Source of the DNA: CBFGRV01 sp965651265
GTDB lineage: Bacteria > Bacteroidota > Rhodothermia > Rhodothermales > VXPQ01
DNA length: 32,304 nt
Assembly: GCA_965651265.1 (NCBI GenBank)
Contig: CBFGRV010000035.1
Coordinates: forward strand, 1 to 32,304
Direction: 5' to 3'
Shown: positions 26,094 to 32,304 of the stretch, piece after piece
Numbering within the stretch: the first letter of the stretch is position 1
How the letters are laid out: the number at the start of each line of letters is the position of its first letter
The notes under the pieces: model-generated
What the model saw: only the letters and a program-made list of their open reading frames with translations
Told to the model about the DNA's origin: nothing
The model's database searches: none
Position numbers and translations under genes: made by a program

Positions 26094-26577
26094 GGTCCGG
26101 CTTTGGAATGACCAGACCGGTGTGTATGCGGCGAGGGAATTCGAGCCGGGAGAACGCGTGATGTTCGTGGAGGGCGACATCAGCGATGTGCCGTCGAGGT
26201 ATTCCATTCAAATAGGGACGGACCTGCACATTCATCCGCGGACTCCCCATACCTCGTGGATGTACCTGAACCACTCGTGCGTGCCGAATCTGGCGTACGA
26301 TGGACCGTCGGCCTTCATGGTCGCCATCGAGCTGATTCATCCCGGCGATCAGCTCACGTTCAACTACCTGACAACGGAGTGGGAGATGGCGGAGGTATTC
26401 GACTGCGCCTGCGGGTACGCGGGGTGCTTCGGTCGAATCGCCGGATACGGGCATCTGGGGGCCGCGGATCGCGAGCGGCTCGCCAGGGAGGTGCTTGCAC
26501 ACCTTCGCCGACTCGAACTGAATGGGATACCCGGCGCTTCCGAAGAGGCTTTTCGCGCGGCGTCAGAGACGCCCTGA
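26077..26577 (+). CDS. Stand-alone SET-domain methyltransferase
   Basis: A compact 166-aa SET protein. It has the SAM-binding strand QTGVYAAREF (13-22), NHSCVPN (65-71), GDQLTFNY (90-97) ending in the catalytic-type Tyr97, and a post-SET-like cluster CACGYAGC (110-117). It lacks any extra domain and is shorter than most characterised SET enzymes. The ATG at 26077 lies inside the upstream ATP-grasp/SET gene (17-nt overlap), preceded by AGGGGA, so the two are almost certainly translated together. Its 3' end overlaps the convergent hydrolase gene by 15 nt. It is probably a partner of the upstream fusion protein, or a divergent duplicate of its SET half. The target is unknown. Confidence 0.85.
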   Translation: MEEGIEVRLWNDQTGVYAAREFEPGERVMFVEGDISDVPSRYSIQIGTDLHIHPRTPHTSWMYLNHSCVPNLAYDGPSAFMVAIELIHPGDQLTFNYLTTEWEMAEVFDCACGYAGCFGRIAGYGHLGAADRERLAREVLAHLRRLELNGIPGASEEAFRAASETP

Positions 26578-27099
26578 CGTACGGCTCTCGATGATCCAGC
26601 CGCCGACGACGCCGGCCAGGACGACGGGAGCGAGGATGGCCAGCTCACGGCCGACCCTCCGCAGGTTTCGATGGGTGATCAGGCCTCGAAAGAATCGATT
26701 TCGTCGGCTGTAAATCGTCCGGAAGACGCGGTGATCGGAAGAAATGCGTCTCTCGGAGAACGGCCACAGAAGAGGGAGCCCATCGTCCGCCTCTTTGCCG
26801 AGATAATCGAGCACAAGATGGGAGGCGTACGCGGCCGTGCCCAGCAGCGCTCCCGGCACGAATTGCCGTCCCGCGAGCCGTGCCCATCCTCCCGTGACCA
26901 GGCCGGCCGCAAGCGCTGCGCCGATGCTGTGGGACCTCCGATTCGAGTAGTCGATCGGCCCCTTCGTCAGTAGGCCTGCAAGAATGTCCAGATCTGGAGC
27001 CGTCGCCGCCACCAGCGCCATCCAATCACGCCTCAGGCGACCACCCGCCCCACGCATGAGGGCGTATCCGGCAGCAGCGTGACCGAAGGAAGATGGCAT
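26563..27099 (-). CDS. YdjM/DUF457-type membrane-associated metal-dependent hydrolase
   Basis: A 178-aa inner-membrane protein of the LexA-binding/YdjM-like hydrolase family (DUF457). Family features are the N-terminal FGHAAAGY histidine, the PDLD motif (35-38), RRSHSIG (about 54-60), HLVLDYLG (about 94-101), and GLPLLWPFS followed by basic residues. These His/Asp residues probably bind metal. Several hydrophobic segments alternate with them, and a final helix (about 152-170) lies near the C-terminus. It is 68 nt downstream of the large outer-membrane protein gene on the same strand, so it may be cotranscribed. It overlaps the SET gene tail to tail by 15 nt. The biochemical substrate is unknown. 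Confidence 0.85.
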   Translation of the reverse strand: MPSSFGHAAAGYALMRGAGGRLRRDWMALVAATAPDLDILAGLLTKGPIDYSNRRSHSIGAALAAGLVTGGWARLAGRQFVPGALLGTAAYASHLVLDYLGKEADDGLPLLWPFSERRISSDHRVFRTIYSRRNRFFRGLITHRNLRRVGRELAILAPVVLAGVVGGWIIESRTSGRL

Positions 27100-27167
27100 G
27101 AGCTGGTCGGTTCGGTTTTAGATCTACGGGCTTTTTGGATGCAGGATGTAGGATGCGGGGATGGGAA

Positions 27168-30128
27168 TCAGAAAGGGATGGCCGTTCCGACGCGATAGTA
27201 CACCTCAATGTTCGATTCCGTGCCGACATCGCGCGCAGGCTGGGCGATCCCGATCGCGTGCGCGATGTGGAGGAATCCCGCGAGGGTTACCGCATTCTTG
27301 AGCTCGCCGCCAACACCGACGCGGCGAATGGCGTCGTCGAAGGCGGCATTCGTCCAGACCAGACCACCATCCGCAAAGAGACTCCCCGACACACTGCCCA
27401 GCTCAAGAAGGCCGAGAATGTGCGTTCGCAGATCGGAGAGCAGCGGAAATCGATACTCGATGGTGCCGAAGAGCATCCGGTTGCCCAGTGCGTAGCTCCG
27501 GAAGCCGCGCACACGCTCCACGTCGCTGAAAAACAGGGGGATCTGATTGGGCAGCGTGATGCGAATGGGATCGTGCCGGGAGAGGCCGACGAAATTCTGT
27601 GCGAAGGACTCACCGAATTGCACCTGCGCACGCCCGTACAAGAAGAGTCGATGCAGCCCTACGGCCGGGAGGACCGTAAAGGCGCTGAGATCCGAGCGAA
27701 CATACTCACTCTCGCCACCCAGTACCCGACCGGCGGCCGTAATCATCATCCGCAATCCAAGCCCGTCGATAGGGTGAATGATGTTGTTCCAGTAGGGCCG
27801 CTGATGCTTCCAGATGAAGGCAAATCGCACATCCGCCTGCCGGCCCTCGTCCGGCGGAGGGAGGTCGGGCGGTGTGTCGATGTCATCGGACGTGAGCGCC
27901 TCGGAATGAATCCATCGAACGCGAGCCTCGAATTGCTCACTCACGTACGCCCGATCGGACCAATCGAGCGGCCAATTCAACGTGATGTCGCCTCCGGTAT
28001 AGGCCTCGACGAGAAGGTCGCTGCCATAAAACTGGATAGATCCGGGAAGCCGGTACAGGCTTGTGGTGATGCTGGGATGCCACTGATTGTTGACATACGA
28101 AACGATGGCGTGGCTTCGCTCCAGCGGAGCGCGAAGGGACAGGGCCCCCGCCACCGCCACGGCGTGCTTTCCCAGCGGTTCGATCCAGGACGACAGCCCC
28201 AGAATGCCCCAGTCGCTCACTCTGCGATCCGAGACGTCCACATAGGGAAGCCCGAAGGTGGTGACGTGCCGGATGTTGTGCCACGAGCTGTAGACGTAGC
28301 GCCGTTCGATGAGCGCGGAGTCCGGGTCGATCTGAGGTGCAACGAATTCAGGAGCACGATGTCGCGTCCAGCTCGCGTACGCTTCCGGCACCAGGACCTC
28401 GGGCTCATCCACGCGGCGGGCAGCATCGATGCGGAAGGCGCGATCACGAGCTTTCGTCACACCTGCGCGAAGGATGAGCGACCCGGCCGGGTAAATAGAA
28501 TCCGGCGGAAGCCAGTCCGTCACGAATGCCCCCGTGCTGAGCCGCGTAACCCGCTCGGGCGTATCCGCGCCGATATCCGCGATGAAGACGTTGGGTACCC
28601 CGTCTCTGAGGGAGACGTAGGCCACGGATTCTCCATCCGGACTCAGGACAGGATCGCGATCGTCGTGATCGCCATTCGTCAGAGCCCGGATCTCGCCCGA
28701 CGCCAGGTCGAGAAGAGCGATATCGCGCCGTCCGTCCGCCGTAAATCGGTCGAAGACGATGCGGTCCTCCGAAGGATGCCATCGGAGCGATGAGATCTGG
28801 ACATCATCTTTGTAGTTCGTCACGCGCACCTCGGCGCCGCTCTCGAGATCTCGGATGTAGATGTTCTCTGTGCCGCGCTCGGAGGCCGTGAAGGCCAGCC
28901 GCCGCCCGTCCGGAGAGAATGCCGGCGAGCCGGCGCGACGATTGCTGGTAATGCGCTGCCGGTTTCGGCCGTCCCGATCGATCAGGTAGAGATCCCTCAG
29001 CAGCGAGCCGTGCGCGCCGCGGTGAAGCCGCGAGTAGGCCAGGCGCCGCCCGTCGGGATGCCAGGCCACCGGCGCATAAATGGTGCCCTCGTCGAGGATC
29101 CATGCCCGGTCGTGCTCGCGGTCGATCACCATCAGACGCTGTACGGGACGCCGGAGGGAAGCCAGCGAGTGCACGGCGACGAAGCTCGTATCCGGTCCGA
29201 CGGCGATATCGAAGTAGTACTGCCCCGGCAACCGGAGCGCGTCCGACCGCAGGGAGTCGGGCGGCTCCATACCGGCAGCGAGCGTGTTGTAGTACACGTT
29301 GACGTGTCGTCGCCACTCGTCGAAGAAGGCGCGATGCGATTTCCCCACGACCTCCTCGAAGGCCGTCTCGAAGTCGTGCACCCGTGCGAGGCCGAAGAGA
29401 ATCGGCTTTCGATGCTCGAGGATCTTCACGAGCGTCGAATCCCCGTAGCGATCGGTCAGATAGCGGACCTGCGAATTGCCGATGGCGTAGAGTAGTCGCC
29501 CATTCCAGATCGACGTTCCATCGCTGTAGGATAGCCGATCATCCAGCACGGCCGTTCGAAGCCAGCGATCGCCTCGCTGCGCCGTCCAGTACTCGGCCTG
29601 ATATTGGGCCAGCCCTTCCGACCACGCGCGCGGCAATGGATCGGAAGACAGGAAGTTGAGCCAGAGCGGCCGAACCAGGACCTTCCGAAAGTGAAACAGG
29701 TGCGAGAGCTCGTGCGCGATCACCATTCGGAGCCAGTTTTCACGCCCCGTCGTCTGGCGGGCGTATTCCGCTACGTGCACCCAGATGTTGCTGTGGCCGT
29801 TGCCGATCGGGGTGGCAAAGCCGTTTGCGATCTCATCCTCATCCGACAGGAAGAGATCGATCTTCCGATCGAAGGTCGTATTCAGATTCGACGACAGTGC
29901 GGCGTAACTTGCCTCAGCAATGGGTGCCGCCTCGATCTCGATGCCCGCGAGATGGCGGGGGTACACGATCCGAAAATGAGGCGTTTCGGCGACCTGCCAT
30001 CGAAGCTCGGGATGATTACGTCCACTGAGCAGGCCGAATCCCTGGGCCGCAGATGGACACGGGGGCGCCAGGAGCGCCAGGATGATCAGAGCGGCACTGA
30101 AAGCCGGGATGGTGCCCACGAGGTGCAT
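27168..30128 (-). CDS. Second exported metalloprotease-like / propeller / outer-membrane beta-barrel protein
   Basis: A 986-aa protein with a signal peptide (hydrophobic residues 8-27, cleavage near CPSAAQ). Next is a peptidase-MA-like domain with zinc motif HELSH (139-143) and downstream WSEGLAQY (Glu171). TolB/WD40-like propeller blades (about 310-560) follow, with repeated SPDGRRLAF and HPDGRRLAYSR type motifs. The C-terminal beta-barrel (about 600-986) carries the VRGFRSYALGNRMLFG segment, similar to the conserved R-G-F/Y motif of Omp85/surface-antigen barrels. It terminates in Phe (GTAIPF), the usual outer-membrane sorting signal. The architecture matches the protein at 3668-6748, though the sequences have diverged. 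It may act as a surface or periplasmic protease or a secretion/assembly pore; neither has been shown. The next gene downstream is the YdjM-like hydrolase. Confidence 0.82.
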   Translation of the reverse strand: MHLVGTIPAFSAALIILALLAPPCPSAAQGFGLLSGRNHPELRWQVAETPHFRIVYPRHLAGIEIEAAPIAEASYAALSSNLNTTFDRKIDLFLSDEDEIANGFATPIGNGHSNIWVHVAEYARQTTGRENWLRMVIAHELSHLFHFRKVLVRPLWLNFLSSDPLPRAWSEGLAQYQAEYWTAQRGDRWLRTAVLDDRLSYSDGTSIWNGRLLYAIGNSQVRYLTDRYGDSTLVKILEHRKPILFGLARVHDFETAFEEVVGKSHRAFFDEWRRHVNVYYNTLAAGMEPPDSLRSDALRLPGQYYFDIAVGPDTSFVAVHSLASLRRPVQRLMVIDREHDRAWILDEGTIYAPVAWHPDGRRLAYSRLHRGAHGSLLRDLYLIDRDGRNRQRITSNRRAGSPAFSPDGRRLAFTASERGTENIYIRDLESGAEVRVTNYKDDVQISSLRWHPSEDRIVFDRFTADGRRDIALLDLASGEIRALTNGDHDDRDPVLSPDGESVAYVSLRDGVPNVFIADIGADTPERVTRLSTGAFVTDWLPPDSIYPAGSLILRAGVTKARDRAFRIDAARRVDEPEVLVPEAYASWTRHRAPEFVAPQIDPDSALIERRYVYSSWHNIRHVTTFGLPYVDVSDRRVSDWGILGLSSWIEPLGKHAVAVAGALSLRAPLERSHAIVSYVNNQWHPSITTSLYRLPGSIQFYGSDLLVEAYTGGDITLNWPLDWSDRAYVSEQFEARVRWIHSEALTSDDIDTPPDLPPPDEGRQADVRFAFIWKHQRPYWNNIIHPIDGLGLRMMITAAGRVLGGESEYVRSDLSAFTVLPAVGLHRLFLYGRAQVQFGESFAQNFVGLSRHDPIRITLPNQIPLFFSDVERVRGFRSYALGNRMLFGTIEYRFPLLSDLRTHILGLLELGSVSGSLFADGGLVWTNAAFDDAIRRVGVGGELKNAVTLAGFLHIAHAIGIAQPARDVGTESNIEVYYRVGTAIPF

Positions 30129-30265
30129 GAAGACGTTTGTCGGACGTGGGCAGCGCAGCCCTATGTCAACGACGGCTCACAACGGGGCCTCAATACACGG
30201 CCAGAAGGTCGAAAGTTCGCCTCGATCCGGCACGGGACATGAAAAGACGCGACGGGTGAATAGGA

Positions 30266-30300
30266 CCGGGCCGCCGGAGCGCGTGAGAGCGGCGGCCCGG
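30266..30300 (-). terminator. strong GC hairpin after glnB
   Basis: An 11-bp perfect stem (30266-30276 with 30290-30300, CCGGGCCGCC/GGCGGCCCGG plus one pair) with a 13-nt loop lies 10 nt after the glnB stop. The minus-strand tail is TCCTATTC, poor in T, so this may be a weak or factor-assisted terminator or an mRNA-stabilising 3' hairpin. It separates the amtB-glnB operon from the downstream outer-membrane protein gene. Confidence 0.6.
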
Positions 30301-30310
30301 CCTGGACGGC

Positions 30311-30682
30311 TCACACAGGTACCTCGGAAGGAGAGGCTACAGGCGTGACTGCGGAGGTATCCTGCTCGCCCGTTCGGATGCGGTGCACCCGCTCAACCGG
30401 CAACACGAAGATCTTTCCGTCGCCTACGTCGCCGGTTCGGGCCGATCGAAGGATGGCCTCTACCGCCGGCTGCACGAAGGAGTCGGATACCCCGATATCC
30501 AACATCACCTTCTCCGTGAGCTCCATCTTGACCGTCGTGCCCCTGTACGTCTCGACGGGCTCCGTTTCGCCGCCGTGACCGCGCACGCGGGATACGGTGA
30601 GTCCGTGAATCTCGGCCTGGAACAGGGCCGTGAGCACATCGCCCAGCTTTTCGGGTCGGATAATGGCTTTGATCAGCTTCAT
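30311..30682 (-). CDS. glnB: Nitrogen regulatory protein PII
   Basis: A trimeric signal protein that senses ATP/ADP and 2-oxoglutarate and controls partners such as AmtB. It is 123 aa, about ten residues longer than usual at the C-terminus. It aligns without gaps to E. coli GlnB through the T-loop: Tyr46 (in ETYRG), Lys58, the B-loop TGDVGDGK (83-90, Lys90) and RIRTG (101-105, Arg101 and Arg103) are kept, so nucleotide binding looks intact. Position 51, the uridylylated Tyr in proteobacteria, is Val. Position 49 is Thr, where cyanobacterial PII has the phosphorylated Ser. The start is 7 nt after the amtB stop, so the pair is cotranscribed, and blocking of AmtB is the likely role. It could equally be named glnK. 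Confidence 0.95.
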   Translation of the reverse strand: MKLIKAIIRPEKLGDVLTALFQAEIHGLTVSRVRGHGGETEPVETYRGTTVKMELTEKVMLDIGVSDSFVQPAVEAILRSARTGDVGDGKIFVLPVERVHRIRTGEQDTSAVTPVASPSEVPV

Positions 30683-30689
30683 GATGAAA

Positions 30690-32054
30690 TCAGGCGAATG
30701 ATGGATGCAGTTCAGTGGCTACCGGCACATGCGCGGGCGACGCTTCTTCATCGAGCAGAAGGACGGCGCCTTCACCATTGGTATAGGCCTCCTCGCCGTG
30801 GAAGGCGATGTCCATGCCGAGACCCTCGAGCCGTTCTTCCGGACGAAGCTCCGTCACGAAGCTCAGACCTTTAAGAATGATGAAAGTCATGCCGCCACTG
30901 TAGACGAGTACGGCGAGGATCGACAACGCCTGGATGCCGAGCTGACCGGCATTGCCGAAGAGCACGCCGTCGGCCGCGCCGCTCCAGGTGCTGTGGGCGA
31001 ACACGCCCGTAAGCAGCGCCCCCGTAATGCCGCCGATACCGTGCGCGGCAAAGACATCCAGCGAGTCATCGAGACGCGTACGGGCGCGCCAGGCGATGGC
31101 GAAGTAGCTCGGCACGGCCGCGATGGCGCCCAGCAGCAAAGCCGACATCGGCGCCACGAATCCGGCGGCCGGGGTGATAGCCACGAGACCCACCACGATC
31201 GCCGTGGCACCGCCGATGGCAGTGACTTTTCCGGTACGGCCAAGGTCCAGAAGCATCCAGACGACGAGCGTCGCGCCGGGGGCGAGAAGCGTGTTCACGA
31301 AGGCCAGCGCGGCGAGGCCATCGGCCGCGAGGGCGCTGCCACCGTTGAATCCGAACCATCCGAACCAGAGCATCCCGGCGCCGAGCAAGACGAACGGCAC
31401 GTTGTGAGGGAGCAGGGCCTGGCGCCCGTAATCTTTGCGTGTTCCCAGGAGGAGGGCCGCGACGACGGCCGCGGCACCGGCATTCACATGCACTACGGCT
31501 CCGCCGGCAAAGTCTAGCGCTCCCAGATCGCCCAACCAACCGCCTCCCCATACCCAGTGACACACGGGTGCATAGACGAGAAGACCCCACGCGACAATGA
31601 AGAGGAGGTAGGCGGGGAACCGCATTCTTTCGACCACGGCGCCCGAGATCAGGGCCGCCGTAATGATGAAAAACGTACCCTGAAAGGCCATAAAGAGCAG
31701 ATGCGGAATCGTTCCATTCGCATCGAGGCCTACGCCGCTCAGGAAGGCCATCGAGAAGTCGCCGAATAGCGCAGAACCCTCCCCGAAGGCCAGCGAATAG
31801 CCCATCAGCGCCCACATGACGCCCGCGGTGCCGAGCGCTACGAAGCTCATCATCATGGTGTTGAGCGCGTTCTTTGATCGCACGAGTCCGCCATAGAAGA
31901 AGGCAAGCGCTGGAGTCATCAGTAAGACGAGGGCCGTGGCGACGAGCATCCAGGCCGTATCCGATGACGAGACCGCAGAAGAAACGGCGTCTTGCGCCGC
32001 CGCGGGCGAGGCAACGACTATTGAGAGGAGGAGAAAAAGAATTTTGCGGGACAT
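30690..32054 (-). CDS. amtB: Ammonium transporter AmtB
   Basis: A trimeric inner-membrane ammonium channel. It is 454 aa with a cleavable signal peptide (cleavage near SPAAAQ at residue 21) and eleven predicted membrane helices. Pore residues are present: the twin histidines His189 (VVHVNAG) and His338 (FAAHGIGG), Asp181 (LDFAGG), and the aromatic gate near MAFQGTFF. The cytoplasmic tail keeps the GLGMDIAFHGEEAY motif that docks PII, then adds about 35 residues. The ATG at 32054 gives the signal peptide; the frame is open upstream but would include the promoter. It is followed 7 nt later by glnB. The order amtB-glnB is reversed compared with the glnK-amtB of proteobacteria. Confidence 0.96.
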   Translation of the reverse strand: MSRKILFLLLSIVVASPAAAQDAVSSAVSSSDTAWMLVATALVLLMTPALAFFYGGLVRSKNALNTMMMSFVALGTAGVMWALMGYSLAFGEGSALFGDFSMAFLSGVGLDANGTIPHLLFMAFQGTFFIITAALISGAVVERMRFPAYLLFIVAWGLLVYAPVCHWVWGGGWLGDLGALDFAGGAVVHVNAGAAAVVAALLLGTRKDYGRQALLPHNVPFVLLGAGMLWFGWFGFNGGSALAADGLAALAFVNTLLAPGATLVVWMLLDLGRTGKVTAIGGATAIVVGLVAITPAAGFVAPMSALLLGAIAAVPSYFAIAWRARTRLDDSLDVFAAHGIGGITGALLTGVFAHSTWSGAADGVLFGNAGQLGIQALSILAVLVYSGGMTFIILKGLSFVTELRPEERLEGLGMDIAFHGEEAYTNGEGAVLLLDEEASPAHVPVATELHPSFA

Positions 32055-32099
32055 GGGATCGTTGTTAAAATAATTAGGCGATAAGCATGACAAGGATTG

Positions 32100-32128
32100 A
32101 AAATATACGCTCGTCTCCAATGTGTCAA
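32100..32128 (-). promoter_or_regulatory. amtB-glnB promoter
   Basis: On the minus strand TTGACA (32123-32128) is followed by a 17-bp spacer and then TATTTT (32100-32105), a near-perfect sigma70 promoter. The overlapping TATATTTT also fits the Bacteroidota TAnnTTTG -7 element with a mismatch. The leader would be about 40 nt. Upstream (32129-32260) is AT-rich and non-coding, and may hold nitrogen-control sites, but none is recognised. Confidence 0.65.
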
Positions 32129-32266
32129 ATAAAAAAGAAGAGCTGTATTTTGCCGATGCTCGCTGAACCCCGAAAAAGTGTATATGTCAGAAAAATGTGT
32201 AAGACCCTATGACAGTATGATGACACTGGGTGTGAGGTACCTTTCTATTGGTCAAGCAGGGATTCA

Positions 32267-32304
32267 ACCACGCGAATAGGACCACGCGAATAGGACCACG
32301 CGAA
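32267..32304. repeat. 14-bp tandem repeat cut by the window edge
   Basis: The unit ACCACGCGAATAGG occurs at 32267-32280 and 32281-32294, followed by 10 nt of a third copy (32295-32304), all identical. The array runs off the end of the window, so its full length is unknown. It lies about 210 bp upstream of the amtB ATG, in an AT-rich spacer with no gene visible. Confidence 0.9.

Noticed and set aside
27135..28793. A 552-codon plus-strand open frame inside the second outer-membrane protein gene
   Set aside because: It is antisense to propeller and barrel sequence, with no recognisable motif.
30255..30266. GTGAATAGGACC near glnB as a further copy of the right-edge repeat
   Set aside because: It shares only about ten bases (GAATAGGACC) with the 14-bp unit and is single; chance or weak relation cannot be separated.
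30129..30310. TTGACA near 30165 on the minus strand as a promoter for the second outer-membrane protein
   Set aside because: No acceptable -10 lies 16-18 bp downstream; the promoter for that gene was left unassigned.
32267..32304. Start of a CRISPR array
   Set aside because: Copies are directly adjacent with no spacers, and the unit is only 14 bp; it is a plain tandem repeat.

Overview
The window looks like chromosomal DNA from a GC-rich member of the Rhodothermota/Bacteroidota lineage (Rhodothermus/Salinibacter-like). This is an inference from gene content. The primary sigma factor is short and lacks region 1.1, as in Bacteroidota. folP is followed directly by the c-di-AMP synthase gene cdaA, which is a Bacteroidota-type arrangement. 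Good Shine-Dalgarno sequences are rare, and large outer-membrane beta-barrel proteins are present. No insertion sequence, phage gene, CRISPR array or rRNA is visible, and almost every base is assigned to conserved chromosomal genes.

Layout, left to right. Positions 1-6.8 kb are all on the minus strand: a tRNA-Pro(CGG), a long-chain acyl-CoA ligase, pyrD, and a large exported protein combining a metalloprotease-like domain, a beta-propeller and a beta-barrel. A 380-bp divergent spacer follows. Positions 7.1-15.3 kb run on the plus strand and hold elongation and division genes mixed with housekeeping genes: mrdA (PBP2), rodA, a tldD-like metalloprotease, argS, pheA and ftsX. A minus-strand lipoprotein of the cyclase family converges on ftsX. 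Positions 16.4-19.1 kb hold a membrane protein with a degenerate GGDEF-like domain that overlaps deoB. Positions 19.2-21.6 kb hold the minus-strand operon folP-cdaA-pcm, which is divergent from a GH3-family acyl-adenylating enzyme. rpoD follows with a strong terminator.

Positions 24.6-26.6 kb carry the most unusual locus. A single protein fuses a D-Ala-D-Ala-ligase-type ATP-grasp domain to a SET methyltransferase domain, and it overlaps a second stand-alone SET gene by 17 nt. Together they look like a two-gene peptide or metabolite ligation-plus-methylation module of unknown substrate. A YdjM/DUF457-type membrane hydrolase gene runs tail to tail into it. A second protease/propeller/barrel outer-membrane protein (27.2-30.1 kb) and an amtB-glnB ammonium operon complete the window. 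The PII protein has its T-loop Tyr51 replaced by Val. The right edge cuts through a 14-bp tandem repeat.

Functionally, most genes are core metabolism: pyrimidine, folate, phenylalanine, nucleoside and nitrogen uptake, cell-wall elongation, and translation. Points worth a second look are the ATP-grasp/SET pair, the two paralogous outer-membrane fusion proteins, the degenerate GGDEF protein, and active-site or regulatory substitutions in PyrD, ArgRS and PII.
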